From DT-110 sp030148525 (GTDB lineage: Bacteria > Bacteroidota > Bacteroidia > Chitinophagales > Saprospiraceae): a stretch of 64,000 bases of DNA. Positions 42,788-50,037 of the stretch are shown in pieces; position 1 is the stretch's first letter, and each line of letters begins with the position of its first letter. The stretch covers positions 3,782,001 to 3,846,000 of the forward strand of contig OZ245751.1 of the NCBI GenBank assembly GCA_965227445.1. The letters are read 5' to 3'. A model generated the notes under the pieces. It was not told where the DNA came from and searched no databases. It saw nothing but the letters and a program-made list of their open reading frames with translations. The position numbers were made by a program, and so were the translations under genes.

Positions 42788-43063
42788 ATGACAGCATCAA
42801 CCTTATACCTGGCCACGCTGATTATCACGGGACTTGTCGTCGCCGTGCTTGTGGTTTATCTGATCCTCATCATAGTCGCCCTGCGACGGGCCGGTACCCA
42901 CCTCAAAGCCCTGGCCGGCGGACTGCAGAAAATAGCGGACGATACCGCCCCACTGGGTGATAAGTTAGGTACCATCAACGGTGCCTTGTCCGACGTCCAC
43001 GGTGGTTTGGTATCCGTAGATAAGCACCTCGTCGCCATTGCGAAGGTTTTCAAATTAGTGTGA
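42788..43063 (+). CDS. Hydrogenase-cluster membrane microprotein 5
   Basis: A 91-residue protein with membrane helix at about residues 6-29 (LYLATLIITGLVVAVLVVYLILII), the basic stop RRAG and a tail LKALAGGLQKIADDTAPLGD ... INGALSDVHGGLVSVDKHLVAIAKVFKLV. Its tail (GALSDVHGGLVSVDKHL) lines up with that of microprotein 3 (GTLSETADGLTAVNKNL), the best evidence in the sequence that the set arose by duplication. The large subunit gene follows 44 bp later. Confidence 0.83.
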   Translation: MTASTLYLATLIITGLVVAVLVVYLILIIVALRRAGTHLKALAGGLQKIADDTAPLGDKLGTINGALSDVHGGLVSVDKHLVAIAKVFKLV

Positions 43064-43107
43064 AACGAAACGTATCATTGAACAACACGATCTAACAATA
43101 AAAGCGT

Positions 43108-44982
43108 ATGTGTTTTAAGAATTTACCCATTGCATTTGACGAAGAAGGCAATGCCTACCTGAAAGAAGATGTGGCCAATCCGTATGAATATAAGGTGGTC
43201 GATCTGGGCAAGGAGCAGGATAAGCTCCAAAGCCTGATGGAAAAGAACGGCTTTGTCCGCAATGTGGATTACGACCCGGTGACCCGGGTGGCAGGTGCAT
43301 TGGCATTTCACAGCGTAGTCGATTTGAAAGATAAACAGGTCCTGTCGACCAACTCCATGGCGACCCTGTTCAGGGGGTACGAGATCATCCTGAAGGGTCG
43401 GGATCCGCGCGATGCGGCCTACATCAGCAGTCGGGCCTGTGGCGTATGTGGTGGCGTCCACGCAACCACCTCGGCACTAGCCATCGAGATGGCTCTGGGG
43501 ATCAAGCCGCCACCCCTGGGTGTGGTCATGCGCAATATGCTGCTGGCGATCGAGTACCTGTACGACCATCCGCTACACCTCTTCCTGCTGTCGGGACCGG
43601 ATTACTCCGAGGAATTGGTCTCCGCGACCAATCCGGAGATGATCTCCAAAGCGGCCAAGGCCAAGTGCAAGAACAAAGCGGTACACGGGTATGATACCAT
43701 TTTGGATATCATGAAAGACCTCAATCCGCTGAAAGGGAAGCTGTACCTGGAGGCCTTAACCATGACCCGGGTAGCCCGGGAGGCCTACGTACAGATCGGA
43801 GGAAAATACCCGCACCCGCAGTCGGTGGTACCCGGAGGTATCTCCGTAACGGTAACCATGACCACCCTCAACGAGGTGTATGCCCGGTTGATCAAGTTTT
43901 TTGACTACGGTCAAAAAACGACCGGGATCTGGGATGATGTCTTTGACTTTTTCTACGAGCAGGATGAGAGGTACCAGCAATGCGGCGTACGGCCAGCCAC
44001 TATGGCGGACACCGGTGTGTGGGACCGACCCGATTATTACGATGCCTCCTTCGAAAACTGTGATGAATGGGGCCAGGCCCGATGGTCGACGCCGGGCGTA
44101 CTCGTCGACGGCGAAGTCGTGACCACCAAACTCAGCGAACTGAACGCCGGGCTGGAAGAATTTGTCGAACATTCCTATTACGAAAAGTGGGAAGACCATA
44201 AATACAAGACCGACGCCAAAGGACTTCCGCTTAGCCCGAATCACCCCTGGAATAAGGATACTATTCCGAAACCGGGCAAACAAAGCTGGAGGGACCGCTA
44301 CAGCTGGGATACCTGTCCGACCTGGGACCGGATGCCCATGGAAGCGGGTGCCTATTCCCGCATGTACCTTACGGCAAAAGCGAATGTAGCTCCCGCCAGT
44401 CAGTACCTGGAGAATACCGGACACAGCATGAAACTGCACGTGCCCAAGTACAATCTGCCCGCAGCCGACCTGGAATGGAAGATTCCCGAACATTGGAATG
44501 CCTTTGAAAGAAACCGGGCAAGAGCCTATTGCATTCCCTACTCCGTCTTGGTGGCTCTGGAAAACTGGCAACTAGCCCAGCAACTGATCCGAAACGGTGA
44601 AACAGCGGTCAGCACACCCTATGAGATCCCCAAAACCGGTACCCAAATCGGATTTGGCGCCTGGGGTGCCGGCCGGGGCTTTTTGACGCACCACCTGATT
44701 GTCGAGAACGGACTGATCCAGAATTATCAGATCATTACCCCCTCTACTCTGAATGCGGCACCACGGGCACCCTGGGGAGCGCCCGGACCGTACGAGGAGG
44801 CGGTGCTCAACACACCGATCATCGAAAAGTATAAAAACCCGGAAGACTATAAAGGCATTGACATACTCCGGGCGATCCGGAGTTTTGATCCATGTATGCC
44901 GTGCACTACGCATATCATGGCTAAAGACACCGATCATGTCGTAACCCGCGAAGTAACAACCTGTGCCTGTGGCATCGAGTAA
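43108..44982 (+). CDS. [NiFe]-hydrogenase large subunit (group 1h/1l-like)
   Basis: This 624-residue catalytic subunit splits or forms H2 at a Ni-Fe(CN)2CO centre. Ligands are Cys111 and Cys114 (SRACGVCGGVHATTSAL, L1 motif) and Cys596 and Cys599 (SFDPCMPCTTH, L2 motif). After His602, the expected maturation cleavage point, there is a 22-residue tail ending TTCACGIE. HGYDTILDIMKDLNP, YPHPQSVVPGG and the long insertion before the C-terminal third resemble the high-affinity group 1h family. The matching endopeptidase is encoded at 47409. Phylogeny is needed to separate groups 1h and 1l. Confidence 0.95.
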   Translation: MCFKNLPIAFDEEGNAYLKEDVANPYEYKVVDLGKEQDKLQSLMEKNGFVRNVDYDPVTRVAGALAFHSVVDLKDKQVLSTNSMATLFRGYEIILKGRDPRDAAYISSRACGVCGGVHATTSALAIEMALGIKPPPLGVVMRNMLLAIEYLYDHPLHLFLLSGPDYSEELVSATNPEMISKAAKAKCKNKAVHGYDTILDIMKDLNPLKGKLYLEALTMTRVAREAYVQIGGKYPHPQSVVPGGISVTVTMTTLNEVYARLIKFFDYGQKTTGIWDDVFDFFYEQDERYQQCGVRPATMADTGVWDRPDYYDASFENCDEWGQARWSTPGVLVDGEVVTTKLSELNAGLEEFVEHSYYEKWEDHKYKTDAKGLPLSPNHPWNKDTIPKPGKQSWRDRYSWDTCPTWDRMPMEAGAYSRMYLTAKANVAPASQYLENTGHSMKLHVPKYNLPAADLEWKIPEHWNAFERNRARAYCIPYSVLVALENWQLAQQLIRNGETAVSTPYEIPKTGTQIGFGAWGAGRGFLTHHLIVENGLIQNYQIITPSTLNAAPRAPWGAPGPYEEAVLNTPIIEKYKNPEDYKGIDILRAIRSFDPCMPCTTHIMAKDTDHVVTREVTTCACGIE

Positions 44983-45535
44983 AAAGACCCTGATCGGCAC
45001 GGTGGGCTACCACATTTTAGGCAATCATTCCATGCCGCCCATGTTATTCCATACGTTGAAGGCAATGGATTGGCCGGATCACATCAAAGTAGACGAACTG
45101 AACTGGGGCCCCGTCGCCGTTGTCCAGATGTTCGAAGCGGAAAAACCGCCCTTTGAAAAGGTCGTCATTCTCTGTGCCATTGAGCGCAGGGGCAGGTCCA
45201 TCGGCGACATAACCGTCTGCAAATGGAACGGCAAACTGCCCGATGAAGAACAGATTCAGGCCTGCGTGGGCGATGCGGCCACCGGCGTGATCTCCGTCGA
45301 AAACTTATTGGTCATCGGCGAGTACTTCAACGTCTGGCAGGACGAAGTGTACCTCGTAGATGTAGAGCCTGGCCCCGAAGTCGCGGGCGAAAAGTGGACC
45401 GAAGAGATGGAGGCAGCCATTCCCGACATCATTTCGACCATCAAACGATTAACCCTCCAGGGAGTAGATAGTCAAATGAATCTTGTGTATCTTCAAGGGG
45501 ATACCCTTTTTGATAATGAAGTGACTGCAAAATAG
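44963..45535 (+). CDS. Hydrogenase-associated protein resembling the maturation-endopeptidase fold
   Basis: A protein of about 190 residues starting at GTG 44963 (or GTG 44969), overlapping the large subunit end. The opening TLIGTVGYHILGNHSMPPML and later VDELNWGPVAVVQMFE resemble the first strands of HupD/HyaD-type proteases, but the nickel-sensing Glu/Asp/His set is not clearly conserved. GVISVENLLVIGEYFNVWQDEVYLVDVEP is the strongest segment; similar proteins occur beside group 1h-like hydrogenase genes as far as I recall. It may chaperone or process the large subunit alongside the endopeptidase at 47409. Confidence 0.65.
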   Translation: MPVASSKKTLIGTVGYHILGNHSMPPMLFHTLKAMDWPDHIKVDELNWGPVAVVQMFEAEKPPFEKVVILCAIERRGRSIGDITVCKWNGKLPDEEQIQACVGDAATGVISVENLLVIGEYFNVWQDEVYLVDVEPGPEVAGEKWTEEMEAAIPDIISTIKRLTLQGVDSQMNLVYLQGDTLFDNEVTAK

Positions 45536-45540
45536 AATCT

Positions 45541-45939
45541 ATGGCAGAGGAGATCGAAAAGTCGTCCTTGCGAGCATTATTCTGGAAGGACGAAATACTT
45601 CAGATATTATACTGGCTGAACGGAGAAGGACTCGGAGAGGAAGTGCCCGTAGTACAGGTGCTTTCTCTGTTGAATACCAATGAAGCTAATCTGCTGTATC
45701 ACCTTGGTAAAATGGTGGACGAGGGGCTTCTGGAGGCTTCCTCCTCCGAACTGGACCGAAATACCCGGATCACCCTGGCTCCCGACACAAAAAAGGAAGC
45801 CGGGCGCCGGTTTGCCGATGCCTTTCAGGGGTATCAGAAAGCAGGACACGGAGAGTGCGGCCCGGACTGCGAATTCTGCTATGGTCCGGATGGACAGAAA
45901 TTAGAAAACTGTGTGCACAACTGTGCCACGGCACATTAG
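45541..45939 (+). CDS. Winged-helix-like protein with C-terminal cysteine cluster, hydrogenase operon
   Basis: A 132-residue protein. Residues 10-80 look like a winged helix (EILQILYWLNGEG, VVQVLSLLNTNEANLLYHLGKMVDEGLLEA). The C-terminus has five cysteines in CGPDCEFCYG and ENCVHNCATAH (C-x3-C-x2-C, then C-x3-C). It could bind a zinc ion or an iron-sulfur cluster. Two roles fit: a cluster-sensing regulator of the operon, or an assembly/electron-transfer factor. It starts 5 bp after the preceding gene and 6 bp before the Rieske-like gene. Confidence 0.68.
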   Translation: MAEEIEKSSLRALFWKDEILQILYWLNGEGLGEEVPVVQVLSLLNTNEANLLYHLGKMVDEGLLEASSSELDRNTRITLAPDTKKEAGRRFADAFQGYQKAGHGECGPDCEFCYGPDGQKLENCVHNCATAH

Positions 45940-45945
45940 ACAAGG

Positions 45946-46596
45946 ATGGAGAAGGTATTATTCAATAATGAGGAGTACAGGGAAGCGTTGGACACGCTCA
46001 ATCAACTCATGCGGGATGCGGAGCAGATCAGTGACGCAGACCACAAGGTGCTGCTATACAATGTGCTGCAATACTTTGATTACCTCCACCGCGAGCCCTT
46101 ATTGCGGATCATGCAGGCACTGGAAGGCAACGAGGCGTTGCGAACCAGTATTGTACAGGATGAAACCGTCCAAAAGCTCTGCACGCTCTATGATATAGAA
46201 GTGGAAGAGAAGCCCACCGACCATCCCGGTACAGTGGGGTTTGTGCCCGTCGAGGATGTAACGATGATCACGCCCCCCAAGCAGAAAGACTGGCTGGAGC
46301 TGGGCAACTATAAAGAACTGGAGCATAAGAAGCTGTACGCCAAGAATTACAAGCGGGTCAACTTTTTGGTATCCAGGGTGGGATCAGAGGTTTTTGCAGT
46401 CCAAAATCAATGCGATGGGTCTTTGCTGCCCATCGATAAAGGAACTCTGGAAGACCACTACCTCATTTGTCCCTGGCACGGCTGTAAGTACGACCTGAAA
46501 ACGGGTCATGCGGTCGATAAGGAAGATAAAAAATTGGATATCTTTCAAGTAGAGATCGAAGAAGACGGATTATTAAAAGTGGAAATAACCTATTAA
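45946..46596 (+). CDS. Rieske-like iron-sulfur protein of the hydrogenase operon, altered ligands
   Basis: A 216-residue protein: a helical N-terminal domain (1-85), a linker, and a Rieske-fold domain (about 113-216). The usual ligand sets C-x-H and C-x2-H read Cys156-Asp-Gly158 and Cys175-Pro-Trp-His178, with an extra Cys180 directly after. So one His is missing and one Cys is gained. Rieske-type proteins accompany group 1h and 2a hydrogenases and are thought to pass electrons toward the quinone pool. It lacks a signal peptide, consistent with a cytoplasmic enzyme. Confidence 0.8.
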   Translation: MEKVLFNNEEYREALDTLNQLMRDAEQISDADHKVLLYNVLQYFDYLHREPLLRIMQALEGNEALRTSIVQDETVQKLCTLYDIEVEEKPTDHPGTVGFVPVEDVTMITPPKQKDWLELGNYKELEHKKLYAKNYKRVNFLVSRVGSEVFAVQNQCDGSLLPIDKGTLEDHYLICPWHGCKYDLKTGHAVDKEDKKLDIFQVEIEEDGLLKVEITY

Positions 46597-46605
46597 GGTA
46601 TCAAT

Positions 46606-47412
46606 ATGAATTTGCGACACCTAGCGATCCTGCTTGCGTTGGCACTCACCGGTTGTCAGCCGGAGGTGCAGGACAACACCCCGGATTTTATCAATAATCT
46701 GCCCGACAATCAGGCCGGAGACGTAGTACTAAAAGCCATTGAGCGAGCCGGCGGTTGGGATAGTTGGCAGGAGAAGGACAATTTTAGTTTCTACAAAAAG
46801 ATCACCCACCTGGATAGTGCGGGCAACGTAGAGAGAAGCGTCAGACAGCACCACGTCTACAACCTCCGGGGAGGGTTTAAGGCCCGGATGGAGTGGACGG
46901 ATGGCGATGATCAATTGTTGATCATCAATAACGGGGAGCAGGCCAAAAAATATAAGAACGGAGAGGAATTAACCGATATGGGATCCAAAAATGAGGCGTG
47001 GAATTCTTCCTTCGGTTCCCATTACGTGATCGGAATGCCCTATAAACTGGCGGACCCCGGCGTGACGCTGACCTACGAGGGTATAGATACGACCCTCCTG
47101 GAGGTACCGGTTCACGCCATTAAAGTCGAATATGCCCCCGATGCCGGAAGTGCCGGAGGCATGCATTTGTGGTATTACTACTTTGAGGTAGATAATTACG
47201 ATTTAGCGGCCAATTATTTGGACTACGGGGAAGGCCACTCCTTCACTACGTATGAGGAATTTGACAGTGTAGGCAACCACCGGATCCACGATAAGCGATT
47301 TAGCTACATCTCCAATGAGGATAAAGAGTGGGTATTGCTGAGTACGATCTACGAAAACGAGGAGATGAGCTTTAATGTTGACCTGGAAGACAATGCCTTT
47401 CAGCTTCAATGA
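46606..47412 (+). CDS. Lipoprotein of the hydrogenase operon
   Basis: A 268-residue lipoprotein (LALALTGCQPEVQ). The mature part is a beta-rich, LolA/LppX-like fold by appearance: VVLKAIERAGGWDSWQEKDNFSFYKKITHLDSAGN at the start, then pairs of strands. The protein encoded at 47948 has the same layout (MVEAAGGMEAWNSIRSGQFT...NLYDRTGN), so the two are paralogs. Proteins with this 'AGG-x-x-x-W' start are common lipid-binding-type envelope proteins of Bacteroidota. Its link to a cytoplasmic hydrogenase is unexplained. Its stop overlaps the endopeptidase start by 4 bp. Confidence 0.75.
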   Translation: MNLRHLAILLALALTGCQPEVQDNTPDFINNLPDNQAGDVVLKAIERAGGWDSWQEKDNFSFYKKITHLDSAGNVERSVRQHHVYNLRGGFKARMEWTDGDDQLLIINNGEQAKKYKNGEELTDMGSKNEAWNSSFGSHYVIGMPYKLADPGVTLTYEGIDTTLLEVPVHAIKVEYAPDAGSAGGMHLWYYYFEVDNYDLAANYLDYGEGHSFTTYEEFDSVGNHRIHDKRFSYISNEDKEWVLLSTIYENEEMSFNVDLEDNAFQLQ

Positions 47413-47924
47413 GTACCAAACCGAACATACTGATCGCCGGCGTGGGCAATGAACTCCGCCAGGATGATGCCTTCGGCATTGAGTTCGTTCGGGCCTGGTG
47501 TAAAACAATGCCCGGGGAGGACCATATTAACACTATGGAGGTCGGTATTGCCGGCATTCATTTGGTGCAGGAACTCCATTCGGGTTACGATATTCTGGTC
47601 CTCGTAGATGCGGTGGATTACCACCGGAAGCCGGGCACCATTTCCATTGAAGAAGTGGAAGAGCTGAGTGATATAGAGCAAATGCCGCTCGATCAGAAGA
47701 GGGAATTTTTAGCGGATATGCATTACACGAATCCGACCAGAGCCATGATGTTGGCCAAAGCCCTGAAGATCTTACCCGAAAAAGTATACATTCTGGGGTG
47801 CCAGTCGGCCAGGCATGATGATTTTGCCCTGGGTATGAGCGATGAAGTAACGGCCGCCATTCCGGTGGCCATTCGTGAACTGGCCAAATGGATCGAATGG
47901 CAACCCGCCGAATTAAATGACTAA
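47409..47924 (+). CDS. [NiFe]-hydrogenase maturation endopeptidase (HupD/HyaD family)
   Basis: A 171-residue protease that removes the C-terminal tail of the large subunit after nickel insertion. NILIAGVGNELRQDDAFGIEFVRAW (residues 5-29) contains the G-N-x-L-x-x-D-D/E-G/A-x-G signature with the nickel-contacting acidic residue at position 19 or 20. DILVLVDAVDY holds the second Asp, and the region DMHYTNP could supply the His. The natural substrate should be the 22-residue tail of the subunit encoded at 43108-44982. Confidence 0.88.
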   Translation: MSTKPNILIAGVGNELRQDDAFGIEFVRAWCKTMPGEDHINTMEVGIAGIHLVQELHSGYDILVLVDAVDYHRKPGTISIEEVEELSDIEQMPLDQKREFLADMHYTNPTRAMMLAKALKILPEKVYILGCQSARHDDFALGMSDEVTAAIPVAIRELAKWIEWQPAELND

Positions 47925-47947
47925 TTGAAACCTATAAATTTAGATTC

Positions 47948-48949
47948 ATGAAAAATCTAAAACCGAATACACAGCAGACCAATCAATCAAAGCAGGAAGA
48001 CAGCCAAGGAAAAATTCCCTGGCTCTTCGGCCTGGAGGTAAAGGACCTTGCCCGGCCCATTACGGTGCAAAGAATACGGCTGATCCAGGCTGGTATTTTG
48101 ATGGCTGTTCTGGCCTACGGCGGCTATTACCTGTGGGATACCTATCTGAGAGCTCCTTCGGGCACGGAACTGGTCGGTGAGATGGTAGAAGCTGCCGGAG
48201 GTATGGAGGCCTGGAACTCGATCAGATCGGGGCAATTCACCCGGACGCAAAACCTGTACGACCGGACCGGAAACCTACTGTCCGAACAGGTTGAGACCTT
48301 CTTCTTCCGCAAGACAGATCAGGGACTCAAACTCATGGTAAAAGCACTGGATGAGGATGGGAATGAAGTGATCATCAGTGAAGACGGCGAAGGTTTTTGG
48401 GCCACCAAAGAATCGCAACCGGCCGACCCGAAGAAAACGTCGGGCGATCTCGGTATGATGTGCGACTCCAAGTTTTGCCAGCCTACCTGTGCTTCGTCCA
48501 TGGCATTCTTTAAGTTTTCCATGCCCTTCAAGTTAACCGATCACGGAACCAGGCCCGAGGTCAATAATGTGACCGCCTTTGGCTTGTTGGACTGGAATCC
48601 GCTGGAGAATATTGATCTGGACAGCGATCCTCTGGTACTGGATGTTTCCTACGATCCGGAAGTCGGTAAAGACAAATGGCGGTTCCTGGTGAACCCGAAA
48701 ACCAAGCTCATCCACAAGGTGGAGTATTATAATAAATCGGATTTTGGCACCTACCGCCCGGAGGAGACCTACTGGACGGACCACCGAACGGTAGACGGTA
48801 TAACCTTCAGCCACAAGTGGACCAAATTCTGGAGTAACGGTCAGGTCATGGAGGAGTACACGTATTCCGATGTCTCCTTTAACAATCAGATCGATGAGCA
48901 ATTCTTCAACCGGCCAGCCGGATTGGATTGGTCGTTTGCGAGTAATTAA
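47948..48949 (+). CDS. Membrane-anchored envelope protein, paralog of the 46606 lipoprotein
   Basis: A 333-residue protein with a 50-residue cytoplasmic N-terminus, one membrane helix at about 48-68 (LIQAGILMAVLAYGGYYLW) and a periplasmic domain starting GTELVGEMVEAAGGMEAWNSI. The domain shares its layout with the lipoprotein two genes upstream. It contains a Cys pair region, DSKFCQPTCASSMAF, absent from the lipoprotein. Together they would place matching domains on the inner membrane and in the lipid-anchored pool. Its function is unknown; a lipid, quinone or metal-ligand carrier is conceivable. Confidence 0.75.
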   Translation: MKNLKPNTQQTNQSKQEDSQGKIPWLFGLEVKDLARPITVQRIRLIQAGILMAVLAYGGYYLWDTYLRAPSGTELVGEMVEAAGGMEAWNSIRSGQFTRTQNLYDRTGNLLSEQVETFFFRKTDQGLKLMVKALDEDGNEVIISEDGEGFWATKESQPADPKKTSGDLGMMCDSKFCQPTCASSMAFFKFSMPFKLTDHGTRPEVNNVTAFGLLDWNPLENIDLDSDPLVLDVSYDPEVGKDKWRFLVNPKTKLIHKVEYYNKSDFGTYRPEETYWTDHRTVDGITFSHKWTKFWSNGQVMEEYTYSDVSFNNQIDEQFFNRPAGLDWSFASN

Positions 48950-48967
48950 AACAGTGAACAATACTAT

Positions 48968-49732
48968 ATGAAAATTGCAATAGCTGGAAAAGGAGGTGTC
49001 GGCAAGACCACGATCAGCGGAACCATATGCCGGATGATGGCTCAGGAAGGTGGAAAGGTACTAGCAATAGATGGCGACCCGAATCCAAACCTCTCCGTGG
49101 TTCTGGGTATTGACAAAAACTCTCCTCCCCAAAAATCCCTCAGCACGGATATTATTGAGCGGGTGGAAGAAGGGGACGGTTGGCGATTTCAGGTTAAAAT
49201 GCCCTTTGATGAAGTCCTGAACACCTACGGACAGGATGCACCGGACGGTATCAAACTGCTCATTGTAGGTAAGCCGGAGCAGGCAGGCACCGGCTGTATG
49301 TGCGGTTCCCACACGGTCGTACGGGAGTTGATCCATTCGGCACTCAGCTCGGAGAATAATGCCGCCATGGTGGTCGATACGGAAGCCTCGCTGGAGCACA
49401 TGAAAAGAGGCACCTCCAAACACGTGGATAAAATGTTTATGGTACTGGAGCCCTATTATCGCTCCCTCGAAGCAGCCGGACGGTTTGCTGAAATGGCACG
49501 TCAACTGGGTATCAAAGAGGTGGCTGCCATCGCCAATAAAGTCCGGACGGATGAAGAGGCGGAGGCGATCCGGGAGTACTGTGCTAAAATAGATCTTCCC
49601 ATTGCAGTCATGATCCCCTTTGATGAGCATATTACATCGGCCGATCTAAAGGGGATGTCGATCGTGGATTTTGCCAAAGACTCCGCCGCCGTAAAAGCCA
49701 TTCAGGGATTTGTACAGTCACTAAATCAATAG
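48968..49732 (+). CDS. CooC-type nickel-insertion ATPase
   Basis: A 254-residue SIMIBI-class P-loop ATPase. The deviant Walker A is KGGVGKTT (residues 8-15), DGDPNPN lies in switch I, and Cys110-Met-Cys112 (GTGCMCGSHTV) matches the CXC motif that binds nickel in CooC of carbon monoxide dehydrogenase systems. VVDTEASLEHMKRGTSKHVD is the Walker B/switch II region. CooC loads nickel into CODH. No CODH or hypB gene is here, and the gene sits between hydrogenase maturation genes, so nickel delivery to the hydrogenase is the natural reading. Confidence 0.88.
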   Translation: MKIAIAGKGGVGKTTISGTICRMMAQEGGKVLAIDGDPNPNLSVVLGIDKNSPPQKSLSTDIIERVEEGDGWRFQVKMPFDEVLNTYGQDAPDGIKLLIVGKPEQAGTGCMCGSHTVVRELIHSALSSENNAAMVVDTEASLEHMKRGTSKHVDKMFMVLEPYYRSLEAAGRFAEMARQLGIKEVAAIANKVRTDEEAEAIREYCAKIDLPIAVMIPFDEHITSADLKGMSIVDFAKDSAAVKAIQGFVQSLNQ

Positions 49733-49735
49733 AAT

Positions 49736-50005
49736 ATGTGTCTAGCCATTCCGGGTAAAATCATAGAGATTGAAGAGCAGCAGGATGAAAGTGTCTTTCA
49801 GATAGGCAGGGTATCATTTAGCGGCGTGACTAAAAAGATCAACCTAAGCCTCGTACCCGAAGCCAAGAAAGGCGATCATGTATTGGTGCACGTAGGCGTA
49901 GCCGTCAGTGTGATCGATGAGGACGAGGCCGAAAAGACGTTGAAATTTTTGCAGGGCTCGGATGACATGGATGAGCTTTTCAACGACCTGTATCTGGATG
50001 GGTAA
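49736..50005 (+). CDS. hypC: Hydrogenase assembly chaperone HypC
   Basis: An 89-residue chaperone beginning MCLAIPGKIIEIEE, where the Met-removed N-terminal Cys2 carries the Fe(CN)2CO precursor between HypD and the large subunit. The beta-barrel core VSFSGVTKKINLSLVPEAKKGDHVLVHVGVAVSVIDEDEA and the short acidic helix at the end are standard. It is the last gene of the plus-strand operon, three bases after the CooC-like gene, and meets the tetR gene tail to tail. Confidence 0.95.
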   Translation: MCLAIPGKIIEIEEQQDESVFQIGRVSFSGVTKKINLSLVPEAKKGDHVLVHVGVAVSVIDEDEAEKTLKFLQGSDDMDELFNDLYLDG

Positions 50006-50037
50006 CCGGAAGCATCTGGCCATACCCGCAGTGTTTC

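Noticed and set aside
40403..44982. Possible energy-converting or bidirectional (group 3/4) hydrogenase
   Set aside because: There are no diaphorase, ferredoxin or complex-I-like membrane subunit genes, and the L1/L2 context and Rieske-like partner fit aerobic uptake enzymes better.
48968..49732. MinD/ParA partition ATPase
   Set aside because: The CXC motif at residues 110-112 and the position beside hypC point to CooC; no parB or minE gene is adjacent.
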